A stretch of 64,000 nucleotides of DNA from Pontibacter amylolyticus (GTDB lineage Bacteria > Bacteroidota > Bacteroidia > Cytophagales > Hymenobacteraceae). The first letter of the stretch is position 1; the number at the start of each line of letters is the position of its first letter. Below, piece after piece: positions 26,293 through 35,219 of this stretch. The stretch covers positions 1-64,000 of the forward strand of contig NZ_BMFP01000009.1 in assembly GCF_014638845.1 (NCBI RefSeq), written 5' to 3'. The position numbers and the translations under genes were made by a program. The notes beneath the pieces are model-generated. The model saw only the letters and a list, made by a program, of their open reading frames with translations, was not told the origin of the DNA and ran no database searches.

Positions 26293-27120
26293 ATGCGTAC
26301 CAAACCTGTACGGATTATTTTTCTGTTGTTATTAATTTTAGCTGCTGCCCCAAACGCAGATGCCCAGATACTCAATATCGAAAGGTCCAGGATCGAGCGT
26401 GACACGGCCAATTTTTTGACAGGCAAGGCCGGGCTTAACTTTTCGATGTTCAACCGCAATGCAGGGCGAAACAATCCCAATAATTTTCTGCAGCTGACTT
26501 TTAACGGCGACCTGGCTTACATTTCAAAACAGCACACCTACCTGTTCCTTAACTACTATAACTACCTGCTGGTGAACTACGATTCTCGCGAGTTGCGCAA
26601 CACGGTGGCCAGCAATGGCTATTCCCATTTCCGGGTAAATCTCTTGAGCCGACGCAAGGTATCTTACGAACTTTTCACGCAGTACCAGGCCGACATGGCC
26701 CGCGGTCTGGAGCGGCGCATCCTGACGGGAAGCGGCGTGCGCTGGTTGCTCTACCGCACAGACAACACTTCCTGGTTTGCGGGAACTGGCCTGATGCACG
26801 AGCACGAGACTTGGAAAGACCCGGAGCAGGAGGGGGTGACCCGTGTATCGGATCTGCTGAAGTCTTCCAACTATGTCAGTCTGCGCTCAAAATTGTCGGA
26901 GCATGTAGAGACGAATAACATCGCCTATTTCCAGACAGGTTATGATCGGAACATCAGCAGGTTTCGGAACCGCATCAGCGGCGACCTGGGCCTGACCGTG
27001 AAATTGATAGGCCGCGTGTCCATGCGCACGAATTTTAACTTCACATACGAGGACAGACCGATCGTTCCCGTTACGCGCTTTATCTATGCCATTACCAACG
27101 GGTTGCAGGTGGATTTTTAG
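26293..27120 (+). CDS. DUF481-like outer-membrane beta-barrel protein
   Basis: A 275-residue exported protein, started at the ATG at 26293, which gives a clean signal peptide (MRTKPVRIIFLLLLILAAAP, cut after NADAQ). The mature part is rich in alternating aromatic and polar beta strands (QLTFNGDLAYISKQHTYLFLNYYNYLLV) and ends in Phe, as outer-membrane barrels do. The length and the pattern of high-salt-induced YdiY/DUF481 proteins fit. The role is unknown. An in-frame extension upstream overlaps the divergent gene and is rejected. Confidence 0.8.
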   Translation: MRTKPVRIIFLLLLILAAAPNADAQILNIERSRIERDTANFLTGKAGLNFSMFNRNAGRNNPNNFLQLTFNGDLAYISKQHTYLFLNYYNYLLVNYDSRELRNTVASNGYSHFRVNLLSRRKVSYELFTQYQADMARGLERRILTGSGVRWLLYRTDNTSWFAGTGLMHEHETWKDPEQEGVTRVSDLLKSSNYVSLRSKLSEHVETNNIAYFQTGYDRNISRFRNRISGDLGLTVKLIGRVSMRTNFNFTYEDRPIVPVTRFIYAITNGLQVDF

Positions 27121-27391
27121 CCGGGACGATTGTCCGTAACAACAAATGCAGTATTTGCACCGCCTGATAATGGATTTATATCAAATTTTTTTAATATAAT
27201 TTGCACTGAACCGAACAATGGAGTCAACTTTGGCGTAAGCTGCGTCATAGGATTATGTTGCAGACACGTACCTGGCCTGCATTTGCGTAATTATCCAGAA
27301 TCCGGAACGCTCAATCCCGGTCAATAACGTTTAATTAAATAACTGGTAAGCCCAGCGCGCTCACAGGGCGCATATTTGTACTTTTTTATCG

Positions 27392-28327
27392 ATGGAAAAA
27401 ACTTCTAAAATTTACATTGCTGGCCACCGGGGCATGGTAGGCTCTGCCATTCTGCGCCAACTCGAGGCCAACGGTCACACCAACATCATCACCAGAACTT
27501 CTTCGGAACTGGACCTGCGCAACCAGCAGGCTGTTTTTGAGTTCTTCGATGCCGAGAAGCCCGACTATGTTTTCCTGGCCGCCGCCAAAGTAGGGGGAAT
27601 CCACGCCAACAACACCTTCCGCGCCGAGTTCCTGTATGACAACCTGATGATCGAGGCCAACATCATCCACGCCGCCCACCTGAGTGGGGTGAAGAAGTTG
27701 ATGTTCCTGGGTTCTTCCTGCATCTACCCGAAGATGGCGCCACAGCCGCTCAAGGAGGAATATTTGCTAACCGGTCCGTTGGAGCCGACAAACGAGCCTT
27801 ATGCCATCGCCAAAATTGCCGGTATCAAGCTTTGCGAATCTTACCGTGATCAGTACGGCAGCAATTTCATCAGCGTAATGCCGACCAATCTCTACGGGTA
27901 TAACGACAACTACGACCTGCAGAACTCGCACGTACTGCCGGCCCTGATCAGAAAAATACATGAGGCCAAAGACAACGGCGCACCCACTGTTACCGTATGG
28001 GGTACGGGCAGTCCGAAGCGCGAGTTCCTGTTCGCGGATGACCTGGCAGCCGCCTGCTTATACCTGATGGAAACATATGACGGCCGTGAACTGGTGAATA
28101 TCGGCACGGGGGAGGATGTCTCCATCAAAGAACTGGCCCTGCTCATCAAAGACGTGATTGGTTATGAAGGTGAACTGGAGTTCGACACCACCAAGCCGGA
28201 TGGAACGCCACGCAAGCTGATGGACGTGAGCAAACTGCACAGCCTTGGCTTTAAGCACAAGATTGAACTGCGTGAAGGTATAGCACTCGCCTATGCCGAT
28301 TTCAAAGAAAAATACGTGACTGCATAG
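27392..28327 (+). CDS. fcl: GDP-L-fucose synthase
   Basis: A 311-residue short-chain dehydrogenase of the WcaG/Fcl type. It has the NADP-binding [11 protein letters not shown] at residues 10-20, the catalytic Ser in [10 protein letters not shown] and the Tyr-Lys pair in [12 protein letters not shown]. It epimerises and reduces GDP-4-keto-6-deoxymannose to GDP-L-fucose. The gmd gene that makes its substrate follows 53 bp downstream, the reverse of the common gmd-fcl order. The product would feed surface polysaccharide or glycoprotein synthesis. Confidence 0.96.
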   Translation: MEKTSKIYIAGHRGMVGSAILRQLEANGHTNIITRTSSELDLRNQQAVFEFFDAEKPDYVFLAAAKVGGIHANNTFRAEFLYDNLMIEANIIHAAHLSGVKKLMFLGSSCIYPKMAPQPLKEEYLLTGPLEPTNEPYAIAKIAGIKLCESYRDQYGSNFISVMPTNLYGYNDNYDLQNSHVLPALIRKIHEAKDNGAPTVTVWGTGSPKREFLFADDLAAACLYLMETYDGRELVNIGTGEDVSIKELALLIKDVIGYEGELEFDTTKPDGTPRKLMDVSKLHSLGFKHKIELREGIALAYADFKEKYVTA

Positions 28328-28380
28328 TCATACATTCTATACAACCATAAAAAGGAAATTACATTAAAGAAGTATATCAC

Positions 28381-29493
28381 ATGAAGACAGCCCTTATCAC
28401 AGGCGTAACCGGACAGGACGGCGCATACTTAGCGGAGCTTTTACTGAGCAAAGGATATAAAGTACACGGCGTGAAGCGTCGTAGCTCGATGTTCAACACC
28501 GAGCGCATTGACCACCTCTACCAGGACCCGCACGAGAAGAACATCAACTTCAAGCTGCACTACGGCGACCTGACCGATTCCACGAACCTGATCCGCATCA
28601 TCCAGGAAACGCAGCCCGACGAGATCTACAACCTGGCCGCCATGAGCCACGTGAAGGTGAGCTTCGACACGCCCGAGTACACGGCCAACGCCGACGGACT
28701 GGGCACGCTCCGCATCCTGGAGGCCATCCGCATCCTGGGGCTGACGAAAAAGACAAAGGTATACCAGGCCTCTACTTCAGAACTATATGGCCTGGTACAG
28801 GCTGTTCCGCAGTCTGAAACGACGCCGTTCTACCCACGCTCCCCATACGCCGTAGCGAAACTCTACGCCTACTGGATCACGGTCAACTACCGCGAAGCCT
28901 ACGGCATGTTCGCCTGCAACGGCATCCTCTTCAACCACGAGTCACCGCTCAGAGGCGAGACCTTCGTGACGCGCAAGATCACCCGCGCCGCCGCCCGCAT
29001 CGCCATGGGCCTGCAGGACGGCCTGTACCTGGGTAACCTGGACGCCAAGCGCGACTGGGGTCACGCTAAGGACTATGTGGAGGCCATGTGGCGCATCCTG
29101 CAGCAGGACGAGCCGGAGGACTTCGTGATCGCCACAGGCGTGACGACGACGGTTCGTGACTTCATCCGCATGGCTTTTGGCCACGTGGGCATCGAGCTGG
29201 AGTTTAAGGGCGAGGGCGTGGACGAGAAAGGCTATATTGTGGCCTGCAACAACCCGGAATACCAACTGGAAATTGGAAAAGAAGTGGTGTGCGTGGATCC
29301 GAACTACTTCCGTCCGACGGAGGTGGAGCTCTTGATCGGCGACGCGACCAAGTCGAAGGAAAAGCTGGGCTGGGTACCGAAGTACGACCTGCAGGCGCTT
29401 GTGACCGACATGATGCAGCACGACATTGAACTCTTCAAGCGCGACACCTACCTGATGGAAGGCGGTCACCGCATCCTCAACTACCACGAATAA
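28381..29493 (+). CDS. gmd: GDP-mannose 4,6-dehydratase
   Basis: A 370-residue Gmd. It has NADP-binding [13 protein letters not shown] near residue 7, the family stretch [17 protein letters not shown], the Ser/Thr and Glu of [10 protein letters not shown], and Tyr-x3-Lys in [10 protein letters not shown], with the GDP-binding RRDW-like [19 protein letters not shown]. It converts GDP-D-mannose to GDP-4-keto-6-deoxymannose for Fcl. An AAAGGAAA site precedes the ATG and a strong terminator follows. Confidence 0.97.
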   Translation: MKTALITGVTGQDGAYLAELLLSKGYKVHGVKRRSSMFNTERIDHLYQDPHEKNINFKLHYGDLTDSTNLIRIIQETQPDEIYNLAAMSHVKVSFDTPEYTANADGLGTLRILEAIRILGLTKKTKVYQASTSELYGLVQAVPQSETTPFYPRSPYAVAKLYAYWITVNYREAYGMFACNGILFNHESPLRGETFVTRKITRAAARIAMGLQDGLYLGNLDAKRDWGHAKDYVEAMWRILQQDEPEDFVIATGVTTTVRDFIRMAFGHVGIELEFKGEGVDEKGYIVACNNPEYQLEIGKEVVCVDPNYFRPTEVELLIGDATKSKEKLGWVPKYDLQALVTDMMQHDIELFKRDTYLMEGGHRILNYHE

Positions 29494-29528
29494 TCGCATA
29501 TACCTTATTTAAGGTATAGTTCAGATAG

Positions 29529-29564
29529 AAAACGGCAGCCTCACCTTGGTGGGGCTGCCGTTTT
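29529..29564 (+). terminator. Terminator of fcl-gmd
   Basis: A 12-bp stem (29529-29540 with 29553-29564), which can extend inward through TCACC/GGTGG, is followed by a T run. Confidence 0.9.
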
Positions 29565-29741
29565 TTCTTTATCTGAGTAAGCTAGGTTGGTAATTAAAAG
29601 TGGGGATTCTGTTAATATTAGGTATAGGGCACCCGCTGATAAGTATGACTCGGCTGATAATTTTGGAAATAAAGAGTTAAGAGAGGCAGGGGCTCTGGCT
29701 CAGATATAGGCTTCCTGGATATAACTTAGGGACAACTAATG

Positions 29742-29761
29742 GCGCGAGCGTCCTCGCTCGT
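29742..29761. repeat. GC-rich REP-like palindrome
   Basis: GCGAGCG and CGCTCG(T) flank TCCT, making a compact hairpin in an otherwise AT-rich gap. It has no T run and no adjacent gene end, so it is more like a short interspersed palindrome than a terminator. Confidence 0.4.
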
Positions 29762-29787
29762 GTCTGTTATAATGGGGCCCCTGAACA

Positions 29788-29843
29788 AGGTATAGGTATA
29801 GGTATAGGTATAGGTATAGGTATAGGTATAGGTATAGGTATAG
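29788..29843. repeat. Second TATAGG hexamer tandem array
   Basis: About nine copies of the TATAGG unit in perfect register, same orientation as the array at 1-60. It lies between the palindrome and the tRNA terminator. Confidence 0.95.
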
Positions 29844-29869
29844 CGCAGGTGGGGAGGTCTATAAACGCA

Positions 29870-29897
29870 AAAAGCCCTTGCTTTCGCAAGAGCTTTT
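29870..29897 (-). terminator. Terminator of the tRNA-Asp cluster
   Basis: A 12-bp stem with one C/A mismatch (29870-29881 with 29886-29897) and a TTTC loop. On the minus strand it ends in TTTTT just after the last tRNA. Confidence 0.8.
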
Positions 29898-29900
29898 AAG

Positions 29901-29974
29901 CGGTCTGGACGGGACTCGAACCCGCGACCTCCGCCGTGACAGGGCGGCATTCTAACCAACTGAACTACCGGACC
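29901..29974 (-). tRNA. tRNA-Asp (GTC), copy 1
   Basis: A 74-base cloverleaf on the minus strand. The anticodon loop CTGTCAC gives GTC (Asp), with GGTTCGAGTCC T-arm and discriminator G. CCA is not encoded. The acceptor stem GGTCCGG/CCAGACC has a C-A mismatch at pair 5-68, which makes it the least regular of the three copies. Confidence 0.95.
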
Positions 29975-30035
29975 AAAATTTTGAGATTTGTAAAGCCTCT
30001 TGCTTTACTTTTAATTACCGCAGGGGTTTAAGCTG

Positions 30036-30109
30036 CGGTCTGGACGGGACTCGAACCCGCGACCTCCGCCGTGACAGGGCGGCATTCTAACCAACTGAAC
30101 TACCAGACC
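30036..30109 (-). tRNA. tRNA-Asp (GTC), copy 2
   Basis: A 74-base tRNA-Asp with anticodon GTC, identical in its arms to copy 1. The acceptor stem GGTCTGG/CCAGACC is fully Watson-Crick. It lies 61 bp from copy 1. CCA is not encoded. Confidence 0.96.
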
Positions 30110-30163
30110 AATACTTTGAAACAAGAGCCATCTGCTCTAAAAATAAACCGCAGTTTATTGCTG

Positions 30164-30237
30164 CGGTCCGGACGGGACTCGAACCCGCGACCTCCGCCGT
30201 GACAGGGCGGCATTCTAACCAACTGAACTACCAGACC
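30164..30237 (-). tRNA. tRNA-Asp (GTC), copy 3
   Basis: A 74-base tRNA-Asp, first in transcription order. The acceptor stem GGTCTGG/CCGGACC has a U-G wobble at pair 5-68. It lies 54 bp from copy 2. The three form one minus-strand transcription unit ending at the terminator at 29870-29897. Confidence 0.96.
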
Positions 30238-30429
30238 AAACTGTGTTTCCTTAACGCTGTCCGTTAAAGTGTCACAAATGTAGACGGTAAATTTCGATTC
30301 TGCAAGAGCAATGCTATATTTTGGCGCTATATTTTTAGCCTGAAACCGTAAGTCGCTCAAAACCAAATATTCTTTTTTTGCAATGCGCGATAAATTTCGA
30401 ATAATCGCTATTCCATATTCTGAAACTGT

Positions 30430-30437
30430 TAAATTTG
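30430..30437 (+). promoter_or_regulatory. Candidate -7 element for accA
   Basis: TAAATTTG is a full match to TAnnTTTG, 24 bases before the accA ATG. A good -33 partner is not evident. Confidence 0.4.
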
Positions 30438-30461
30438 TGATTCAATCAGCAATGAGGATTT

Positions 30462-31412
30462 ATGCTTTTGGATTTTGAACAACCTATAGCGGCCCTGGAG
30501 GGCAAACTGCAGGAAATGAAAAAGCTGGCCAGCGAGAGCCAGGTCGACGTTTCGGAAGCAGTGAAAGCGCTTGAAGAAAAAATAAAGACGCTTAAGAAAG
30601 AGACTTACGCCAACCTGACCCGCTGGCAGCGTGTGCAGCTTTCACGCCACCCCGACAGACCCTATACCTTAGACTACATTGCAGGTATCACTTCGAAGTT
30701 CGTGGAGCTGCACGGCGACCGTACCGTAAGTGATGACAAGGCAATGGTAGGTGGTTTTGGCGATGTGGATGGCCGCAGCATCATGTTTATCGGGCAGCAG
30801 AAAGGCCGCAACACCAAGCAGCGCCAGATGCGCAACTTCGGCATGGCCAACCCGGAAGGTTACCGCAAAGCACTCAGACTGATGAAAATGGCCGAGAAGT
30901 TTGGTCGTCCCATTGTGACCTTCATTGATACGCCGGGCGCTTTTCCGGGTCTGGAGGCAGAAGAGCGTGGACAGGGTGAGGCGATTGCCCGCAACCTGAA
31001 GGAGATGTTCATGCTGAAAGTGCCGGTGATCTGCATCATCATAGGAGAGGGGGCCTCTGGCGGTGCCCTGGGTATAGCGATCGGTGACCGTGTGATGATG
31101 CTCGAAAATACGTGGTACTCGGTTATTTCGCCTGAATCATGCTCGTCTATCCTATGGCGCAGCTGGAACTACAAAGAGCAGGCAGCCGAAGCCTTGAAGC
31201 TGACCGCTACCGACATGCTGCAGCATAAGTTGATTGACGGAATTATCAAAGAACCACTGGGCGGAGCGCACACGGAACCAGATAAAATGATGCGCACGCT
31301 CAAGAAAGAGATCTGTAAAATGCTGGATGAACTGGAAGGTATAGCACCGGAAGACCGCATCATGCAGCGCATCGAAAAATTCTCTGCCATGGGCGTGGTA
31401 CAGGAAAGCTAA
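30462..31412 (+). CDS. accA: Acetyl-CoA carboxylase carboxyltransferase alpha subunit
   Basis: A 316-residue AccA. It starts with the family's [16 protein letters not shown] helix and carries [14 protein letters not shown], the [27 protein letters not shown] segment and the CoA-site stretch [23 protein letters not shown], followed by [11 protein letters not shown]. With AccD it transfers carboxyl from carboxybiotin to acetyl-CoA, giving malonyl-CoA for fatty acid synthesis. accD is not in the window. Confidence 0.97.
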   Translation: MLLDFEQPIAALEGKLQEMKKLASESQVDVSEAVKALEEKIKTLKKETYANLTRWQRVQLSRHPDRPYTLDYIAGITSKFVELHGDRTVSDDKAMVGGFGDVDGRSIMFIGQQKGRNTKQRQMRNFGMANPEGYRKALRLMKMAEKFGRPIVTFIDTPGAFPGLEAEERGQGEAIARNLKEMFMLKVPVICIIIGEGASGGALGIAIGDRVMMLENTWYSVISPESCSSILWRSWNYKEQAAEALKLTATDMLQHKLIDGIIKEPLGGAHTEPDKMMRTLKKEICKMLDELEGIAPEDRIMQRIEKFSAMGVVQES

Positions 31413-31414
31413 TA

Positions 31415-31668
31415 AATTAGAAAGTTAAAAAGTTAGAAAGGTATAAAGTTAGAGTAGTAATGCTTTGGCAGACTACTTTTTCGAGTTTTATTTCTTCAGA
31501 CATATAAGAGGTGGTTAGGCGTTTTGCTTGACCACCTCTTATCGTTTTACTACCTTTAGTCCTTAAGTGAATTAGGTAAATGGAGACGAGGTTATGTTCG
31601 TATACAAGCACGAGTAAACTACTTTCCTTAACTTTCTGCCTTTCTAACTCTCAAATTTTCTAACTCAA
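31415..31668. repeat. GTTAGAAAG-type imperfect inverted repeats flanking a hairpin
   Basis: After accA, the left side carries GTTAGAAAGGTATAAAGTTAG. Just before the next gene the reverse complement of the right side reads GTTAGAAAGGCAGAAAGTTA. The two imperfect inverted arms of about 30 bp bound about 200 bp that also contain the accA terminator. This looks like a small non-coding inverted-repeat element rather than a gene. Confidence 0.5.
31504..31542 (+). terminator. Terminator of accA
   Basis: ATAAGAGGTGGT (31504-31515) pairs with ACCACCTCTTAT (31531-31542) and is followed by CGTTTT. Confidence 0.7.
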
Positions 31669-32511
31669 ATGAAACTGCACGTAATTGATACAGGGTTCTT
31701 TAAACTAGATGGAGGCGCCATGTTTGGGGTGGTTCCCAAATCACTTTGGCAGCGAACGAACCCGGCCGATGAAAATAATTTGTGTACCTGGGCCATGCGC
31801 TGTCTGCTGATCGAAGACGGTGATCGTCTCATTCTGATCGACAACGGTATCGGCGATAAGCAGGATGCCAAGTTTTACAGTCACTACTACTTGCACGGCG
31901 AAGCCACGCTGGAGAAATCCCTGCACGCAGCAGGCTTCTCGCACCAGGATGTCACGGATGTTTTTCTGTCTCACCTCCATTTCGACCATTGTGGAGGAGG
32001 CGTGAAGTATAAGAACAGCGACGGTGCCCTGGAGCTGGTTTTCCCGAACGCCACTTACTGGTCGAATCCCGATCACTGGAAATGGGCCACCGAGCCTAAC
32101 GCTCGTGAAAAAGCTTCATTCCTGAAAGAGAACATACTGCCCATGCAGGAGAGCGGTCACCTGGCTTTTGTTGATCCCTCTAAGCCATCCCCTTTCCCGC
32201 AATTCGACATCTTTTACGCTGACGGGCATACGGATAAAATGATGGTTCCAATCATTTCCTACAAGGACCGCAAAGTGGCCTTCATGGCTGACCTGCTGCC
32301 TTCCACGGGACATATTCCGTTGCCCTATGTAATGGGCTACGACACGCGGCCTCTCCTGACAATGGATGAAAAAGCCAGGTTTCTGAAGATGGCAGCTGAC
32401 GAGGATTTTGTGCTATACTTGGAGCATGATGCCGTGAATGAGTGCTGCACCGTGCAACACACCGAAAAGGGGATCAGGCTGGGCTCAACCTTCTCACTCA
32501 GCGAGCTTTAA
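31669..32511 (+). CDS. MBL-fold metallo-hydrolase
   Basis: A 280-residue metallo-beta-lactamase-fold enzyme. The metal motif HLHFDH is near residue 105, with further ligands in ADGHTDKMM (His), MADLLPSTGH (Asp) and LYLEHDAV (His). Its layout, with an N-terminal FFKLDGGAMFGVVPKSLW segment, resembles lactonase-like members, but the substrate cannot be named. Its stop codon overlaps the start of the patatin gene (TAATG), so the two are translationally coupled. Confidence 0.88.
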   Translation: MKLHVIDTGFFKLDGGAMFGVVPKSLWQRTNPADENNLCTWAMRCLLIEDGDRLILIDNGIGDKQDAKFYSHYYLHGEATLEKSLHAAGFSHQDVTDVFLSHLHFDHCGGGVKYKNSDGALELVFPNATYWSNPDHWKWATEPNAREKASFLKENILPMQESGHLAFVDPSKPSPFPQFDIFYADGHTDKMMVPIISYKDRKVAFMADLLPSTGHIPLPYVMGYDTRPLLTMDEKARFLKMAADEDFVLYLEHDAVNECCTVQHTEKGIRLGSTFSLSEL

Positions 32512-33281
32512 TGAAGAAAATCGGGTTGGCTCTGTCAGGAGGCGCCGCCAGGGGGATCGCCCATTTGGGGGTACTGAAGGCCTTTAACGAACTGGGTATA
32601 AAGCCGGCCGTACTTTCCGGGGTAAGTTCCGGTGCTATTGTGGCTGTGTTCTACGCGGCAGGCTATAAGCCGGATGATATCCTGCGCCTCATCAAGGAAT
32701 TGCGCATCTACCGCGTCATGCGGCTGGCTATCGGGCAGGTGGGTATTCTGCATCTTGATGCGGTAGAGAAACTGTATTACCGCTATCTGGGCGAGCAGGC
32801 CACTTTCGAAGGCTTGGATATACCTGTCATCATCGGAGCGACTGATATGCATGCGGGAGCCACTGTCAACTTTTCGAGCGGTGAACTCATCAAACCACTG
32901 ATCGCTTCTTCTGCCGTTCCCATTCTGTACAGGCCCGTGCATTATCAGGGTATGTTGTTGAATGACGGTGGTCTGCTCGACAATCTCCCGATTGAAGCGC
33001 TGTCAGGAAAGTGTGATGTTAAGATTGGCGTACATAGCAACCCGATCAATCATGAGGCGCGCATCACTAGCCTACGAAGCATGATCGAGCGAACGGCGCA
33101 CCTGGCCATCAATAACAACGTGCAACTCCGCCGTCATCTCGCTGACTTTTTCATTGAACCACCCGAGCTAAAGCATTACAGACTCATGAGTTTTAGTAAG
33201 GCAGATGAACTTTTTGAGATTGGCTACCATTACACCATGAGTATCAAACCGGAGCTATTGCAGGCGATTAACCAGGGATAA
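32511..33281 (+). CDS. Patatin-like phospholipase
   Basis: A 256-residue patatin/RssA-type lipid hydrolase, started at the ATG that overlaps the preceding stop codon. It has the oxyanion motif SGGAARG near residue 9, the nucleophile elbow GVSSG near residue 39 and the catalytic Asp in LNDGGLLDNLP. The sequence contains no signal peptide, so it acts in the cytoplasm or at the inner face of the membrane. The tight coupling with the MBL hydrolase suggests a shared pathway, unidentified. Confidence 0.92.
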   Translation: MKKIGLALSGGAARGIAHLGVLKAFNELGIKPAVLSGVSSGAIVAVFYAAGYKPDDILRLIKELRIYRVMRLAIGQVGILHLDAVEKLYYRYLGEQATFEGLDIPVIIGATDMHAGATVNFSSGELIKPLIASSAVPILYRPVHYQGMLLNDGGLLDNLPIEALSGKCDVKIGVHSNPINHEARITSLRSMIERTAHLAINNNVQLRRHLADFFIEPPELKHYRLMSFSKADELFEIGYHYTMSIKPELLQAINQG

Positions 33282-33315
33282 AAGGAAAAGACAAAAATAA
33301 ATTCCTTTTCTCATA

Positions 33316-33346
33316 TTGTTTTATTAAAATTAGAAGATATATTTTG
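33316..33346 (+). promoter_or_regulatory. Candidate promoter of the barrel-protein gene
   Basis: TTG (33316-33318) and TATATTTTG (33338-33346), 19 bases apart, resemble the Bacteroidota -33 and -7 elements. The ATG is 50 bases downstream. Confidence 0.4.
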
Positions 33347-33395
33347 ATCCTATTTTAATATCCATCGTAAAACCTGCATATACAACCCAACCACT

Positions 33396-34046
33396 ATGCT
33401 ACAACGCACCTTTACCCTTATTGTAGCCCTATTTTTTATTAGCATCTGTTCTCTTAGGGCCCAGGAAAATGAGAGTTCTCTCATCAGAGCTAAAATCAAG
33501 CATGGCTCTCTGCTGTTAGGCGGTAACCTCCAGGGGAGTTACCAGGTCACGTACAGCGAATTAAACAGCACGGGTCAGAAAGTAGATGGGCGCCGCATCG
33601 ACTTTAATTTGCGCAGCAAGAACGGCTATTTCGTGCTCGAAGATTTAGCAGTAGGACTCGACCTGAGTGTGCTACACCAAAGCAACAAACTAACCGCTGT
33701 GTCAGATAGAGTGAGCGAGCCGCGAAGGGAGACGTTTGTCATGGCTGGCCCTTTCATCCGCTACTATATGCTCAATGGCGTCTTTGGCGAGCTGACCATG
33801 CTGGCCGGACTTCATAACTTCAATGATGTTGGCCAGAAGTACAAAGCCCTGGAAGGTGGCGTAGGTCTGGGCTATGCGTTCTTCCTCAACAGGCAGTTCT
33901 CCCTGGAGCCGGTTCTCTCCATGCGTTACTTCCGGAAAGTTGACAGAGACGGAAGAGCCTACAGCGAATTTGGCCCTATGATTGGCTTCGGTTTGCAGGC
34001 TTATTTACTGCGTCAGAAATCCCATGTCATCAAACGTGCCCTATAG
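33396..34046 (+). CDS. Outer-membrane beta-barrel protein of unknown role
   Basis: A 216-residue protein with a signal peptide (cut near LRAQ, residue 22) and a porin-like pattern of beta strands such as GSLLLGGNLQGSYQVTY and MAGPFIRYYMLNG. It resembles small OmpA-barrel-like outer-membrane proteins of Bacteroidota but lacks an OmpA peptidoglycan-binding domain. It is a single gene with its own promoter candidate and terminator. Confidence 0.78.
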   Translation: MLQRTFTLIVALFFISICSLRAQENESSLIRAKIKHGSLLLGGNLQGSYQVTYSELNSTGQKVDGRRIDFNLRSKNGYFVLEDLAVGLDLSVLHQSNKLTAVSDRVSEPRRETFVMAGPFIRYYMLNGVFGELTMLAGLHNFNDVGQKYKALEGGVGLGYAFFLNRQFSLEPVLSMRYFRKVDRDGRAYSEFGPMIGFGLQAYLLRQKSHVIKRAL

Positions 34047-34080
34047 GGTTCTGTTTTAACAGAGAATACACTATATTTGA

Positions 34081-34122
34081 AATGCTAATCCAGTCGCTCT
34101 GATCGAGTCGTGGATTAGCATT
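34081..34122 (+). terminator. Terminator of the barrel-protein gene
   Basis: AATGCTAATCCA (34081-34092) pairs with TGGATTAGCATT (34111-34122) and is followed by a T run, 35 bases after the stop codon. Confidence 0.85.
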
Positions 34123-34138
34123 TTTTTATAGCCTTTTT

Positions 34139-34690
34139 ATGTTAGCAAAAGCAATCTCCAAACTTATCTTCAAACTTGCAGGCTGGAAGTTGAATGGTAA
34201 CCTGGCGCCTGATCAGCGGCGCTGTGTGATGGTGGCCGCACCGCATACCAGCAACTGGGATTTTATATTCGCCCGTGCCGCCTTCTATATGATGGAAGCC
34301 CCCATTCGGTTTACGATCAAAAAGGAATTCATGCGGTTTCCGTTTGGCGGACTTCTCAAAGCAATGGGCGCCCTGCCTGTGGACCGCTCTAAAAACACCC
34401 GCATGGTGGACGCCATGATCAAGATCATTAAGGAAACGCCAGGCGACATGTGTGTGCTCGTAACACCAGAAGGCACACGCAAGTATCAGCCGCGCTGGCG
34501 ACTGGGTTTTTATCATGTGGCGATTGGTGCCGGCGTGCCCATTGTGCTTGGCTATGTCGACTATGCAAAGAAGGAAGCAGGTATAGGACCTTCTATTTAC
34601 CCTACTGGCGATGTAGAAGCAGACCTGGAAAAGATAAAGGCTTTCTATCGCACCAAGAAAGGCAAGTTCCCGGAGAATGGGGTGCTTTAA
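34139..34690 (+). CDS. PlsC-type acyltransferase
   Basis: A 183-residue member of the 1-acyl-glycerol-3-phosphate acyltransferase superfamily. The catalytic HTSNWD (HX4D) is near residue 36 and the substrate-binding EGTR is near residue 110. It is shorter than classical PlsC and lacks an N-terminal membrane helix, matching the small acyltransferases common in Bacteroidota that have no settled acceptor. It may modify a lysophospholipid or other lipid. It lies 30 bp before the MmcQ-like gene. Confidence 0.87.
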   Translation: MLAKAISKLIFKLAGWKLNGNLAPDQRRCVMVAAPHTSNWDFIFARAAFYMMEAPIRFTIKKEFMRFPFGGLLKAMGALPVDRSKNTRMVDAMIKIIKETPGDMCVLVTPEGTRKYQPRWRLGFYHVAIGAGVPIVLGYVDYAKKEAGIGPSIYPTGDVEADLEKIKAFYRTKKGKFPENGVL

Positions 34691-34720
34691 TGTACTCCCT
34701 ATTAAGATATCGATCTTCAA

Positions 34721-35068
34721 ATGAACATAGAAAACCTAAGAGCCTACTGCCTGAGCCTGAAAGGGGTGACGGAAGATGTGAAGTGGGGACATGACCTGTG
34801 CTTCCTGATCGGAGGCAAAATGTTCTGCGTGACAAATCTGGAAGGCGACCCAAGTGTGTCTTTCAAGGTTTCCGATTCTGAGTTTGACGAGCTTTCAGTT
34901 TCACAAAGTATAATCCCGGCTCCGTACATGGCGCGCAACAAATGGGTGCAGGTACAGTCCTGGGATAGACTCACAGAGAAGGAGTGGGAAACTTATGTTA
35001 AGCAGTCGTATGAGCTCATTAAATCCAAACTCACAAAGAAGCTGCAAAAGGAGATAGAAGAAGCCTAG
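34721..35068 (+). CDS. MmcQ/YjbR-family protein
   Basis: A 115-residue protein of the small MmcQ/YjbR family, with the typical LPGV-like LSLKGVTEDVKWGHDLCFLIGGKMFCV opening and the C-terminal YMARNKWVQVQSWDRLTEKEWETYVKQSYELI. The fold is CyaY-like and a DNA-binding role has been suggested for the family. No specific function can be given. Confidence 0.88.
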   Translation: MNIENLRAYCLSLKGVTEDVKWGHDLCFLIGGKMFCVTNLEGDPSVSFKVSDSEFDELSVSQSIIPAPYMARNKWVQVQSWDRLTEKEWETYVKQSYELIKSKLTKKLQKEIEEA

Positions 35069-35160
35069 GTTTAGGTATAGCCATTTATCCTGTGTGCAGA
35101 CATGTAGTAGACAAAGCAGGTACAGCAGGTATAGCTGTTTCATTCAGAACCAGGCTAAAA

Positions 35161-35201
35161 ACACAAAAGGAGCCGCTTATTAAGAGCGGCTCCTTTTGTG
35201 T
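35161..35201. terminator. Bidirectional terminator
   Basis: A 17-bp perfect stem (35161-35177 with 35185-35201), whose ends are A- and T-rich, lies between the convergent MmcQ-like and smc genes. Confidence 0.9.
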
Positions 35202-35219
35202 TAAAGGTATAGCTATAAA

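Larger units (their letters stand above)
29494..29900. other. Gene-free stretch with terminators, palindrome and hexamer array
   Basis: About 400 bp without a credible gene between gmd and the tRNA-Asp cluster. It holds the gmd terminator, a GC-rich small palindrome (29745-29759), the second TATAGG array and the tRNA terminator. Single AGGTATA copies occur near 29510 and 29620. Confidence 0.8.

Noticed and set aside
29726..30366. Small open frames over the tRNA-Asp region containing a shared RMPPCHGGGRGFESRPD segment
   Set aside because: They read through the tRNA genes and the hexamer array; the shared segment is just translated tRNA sequence.
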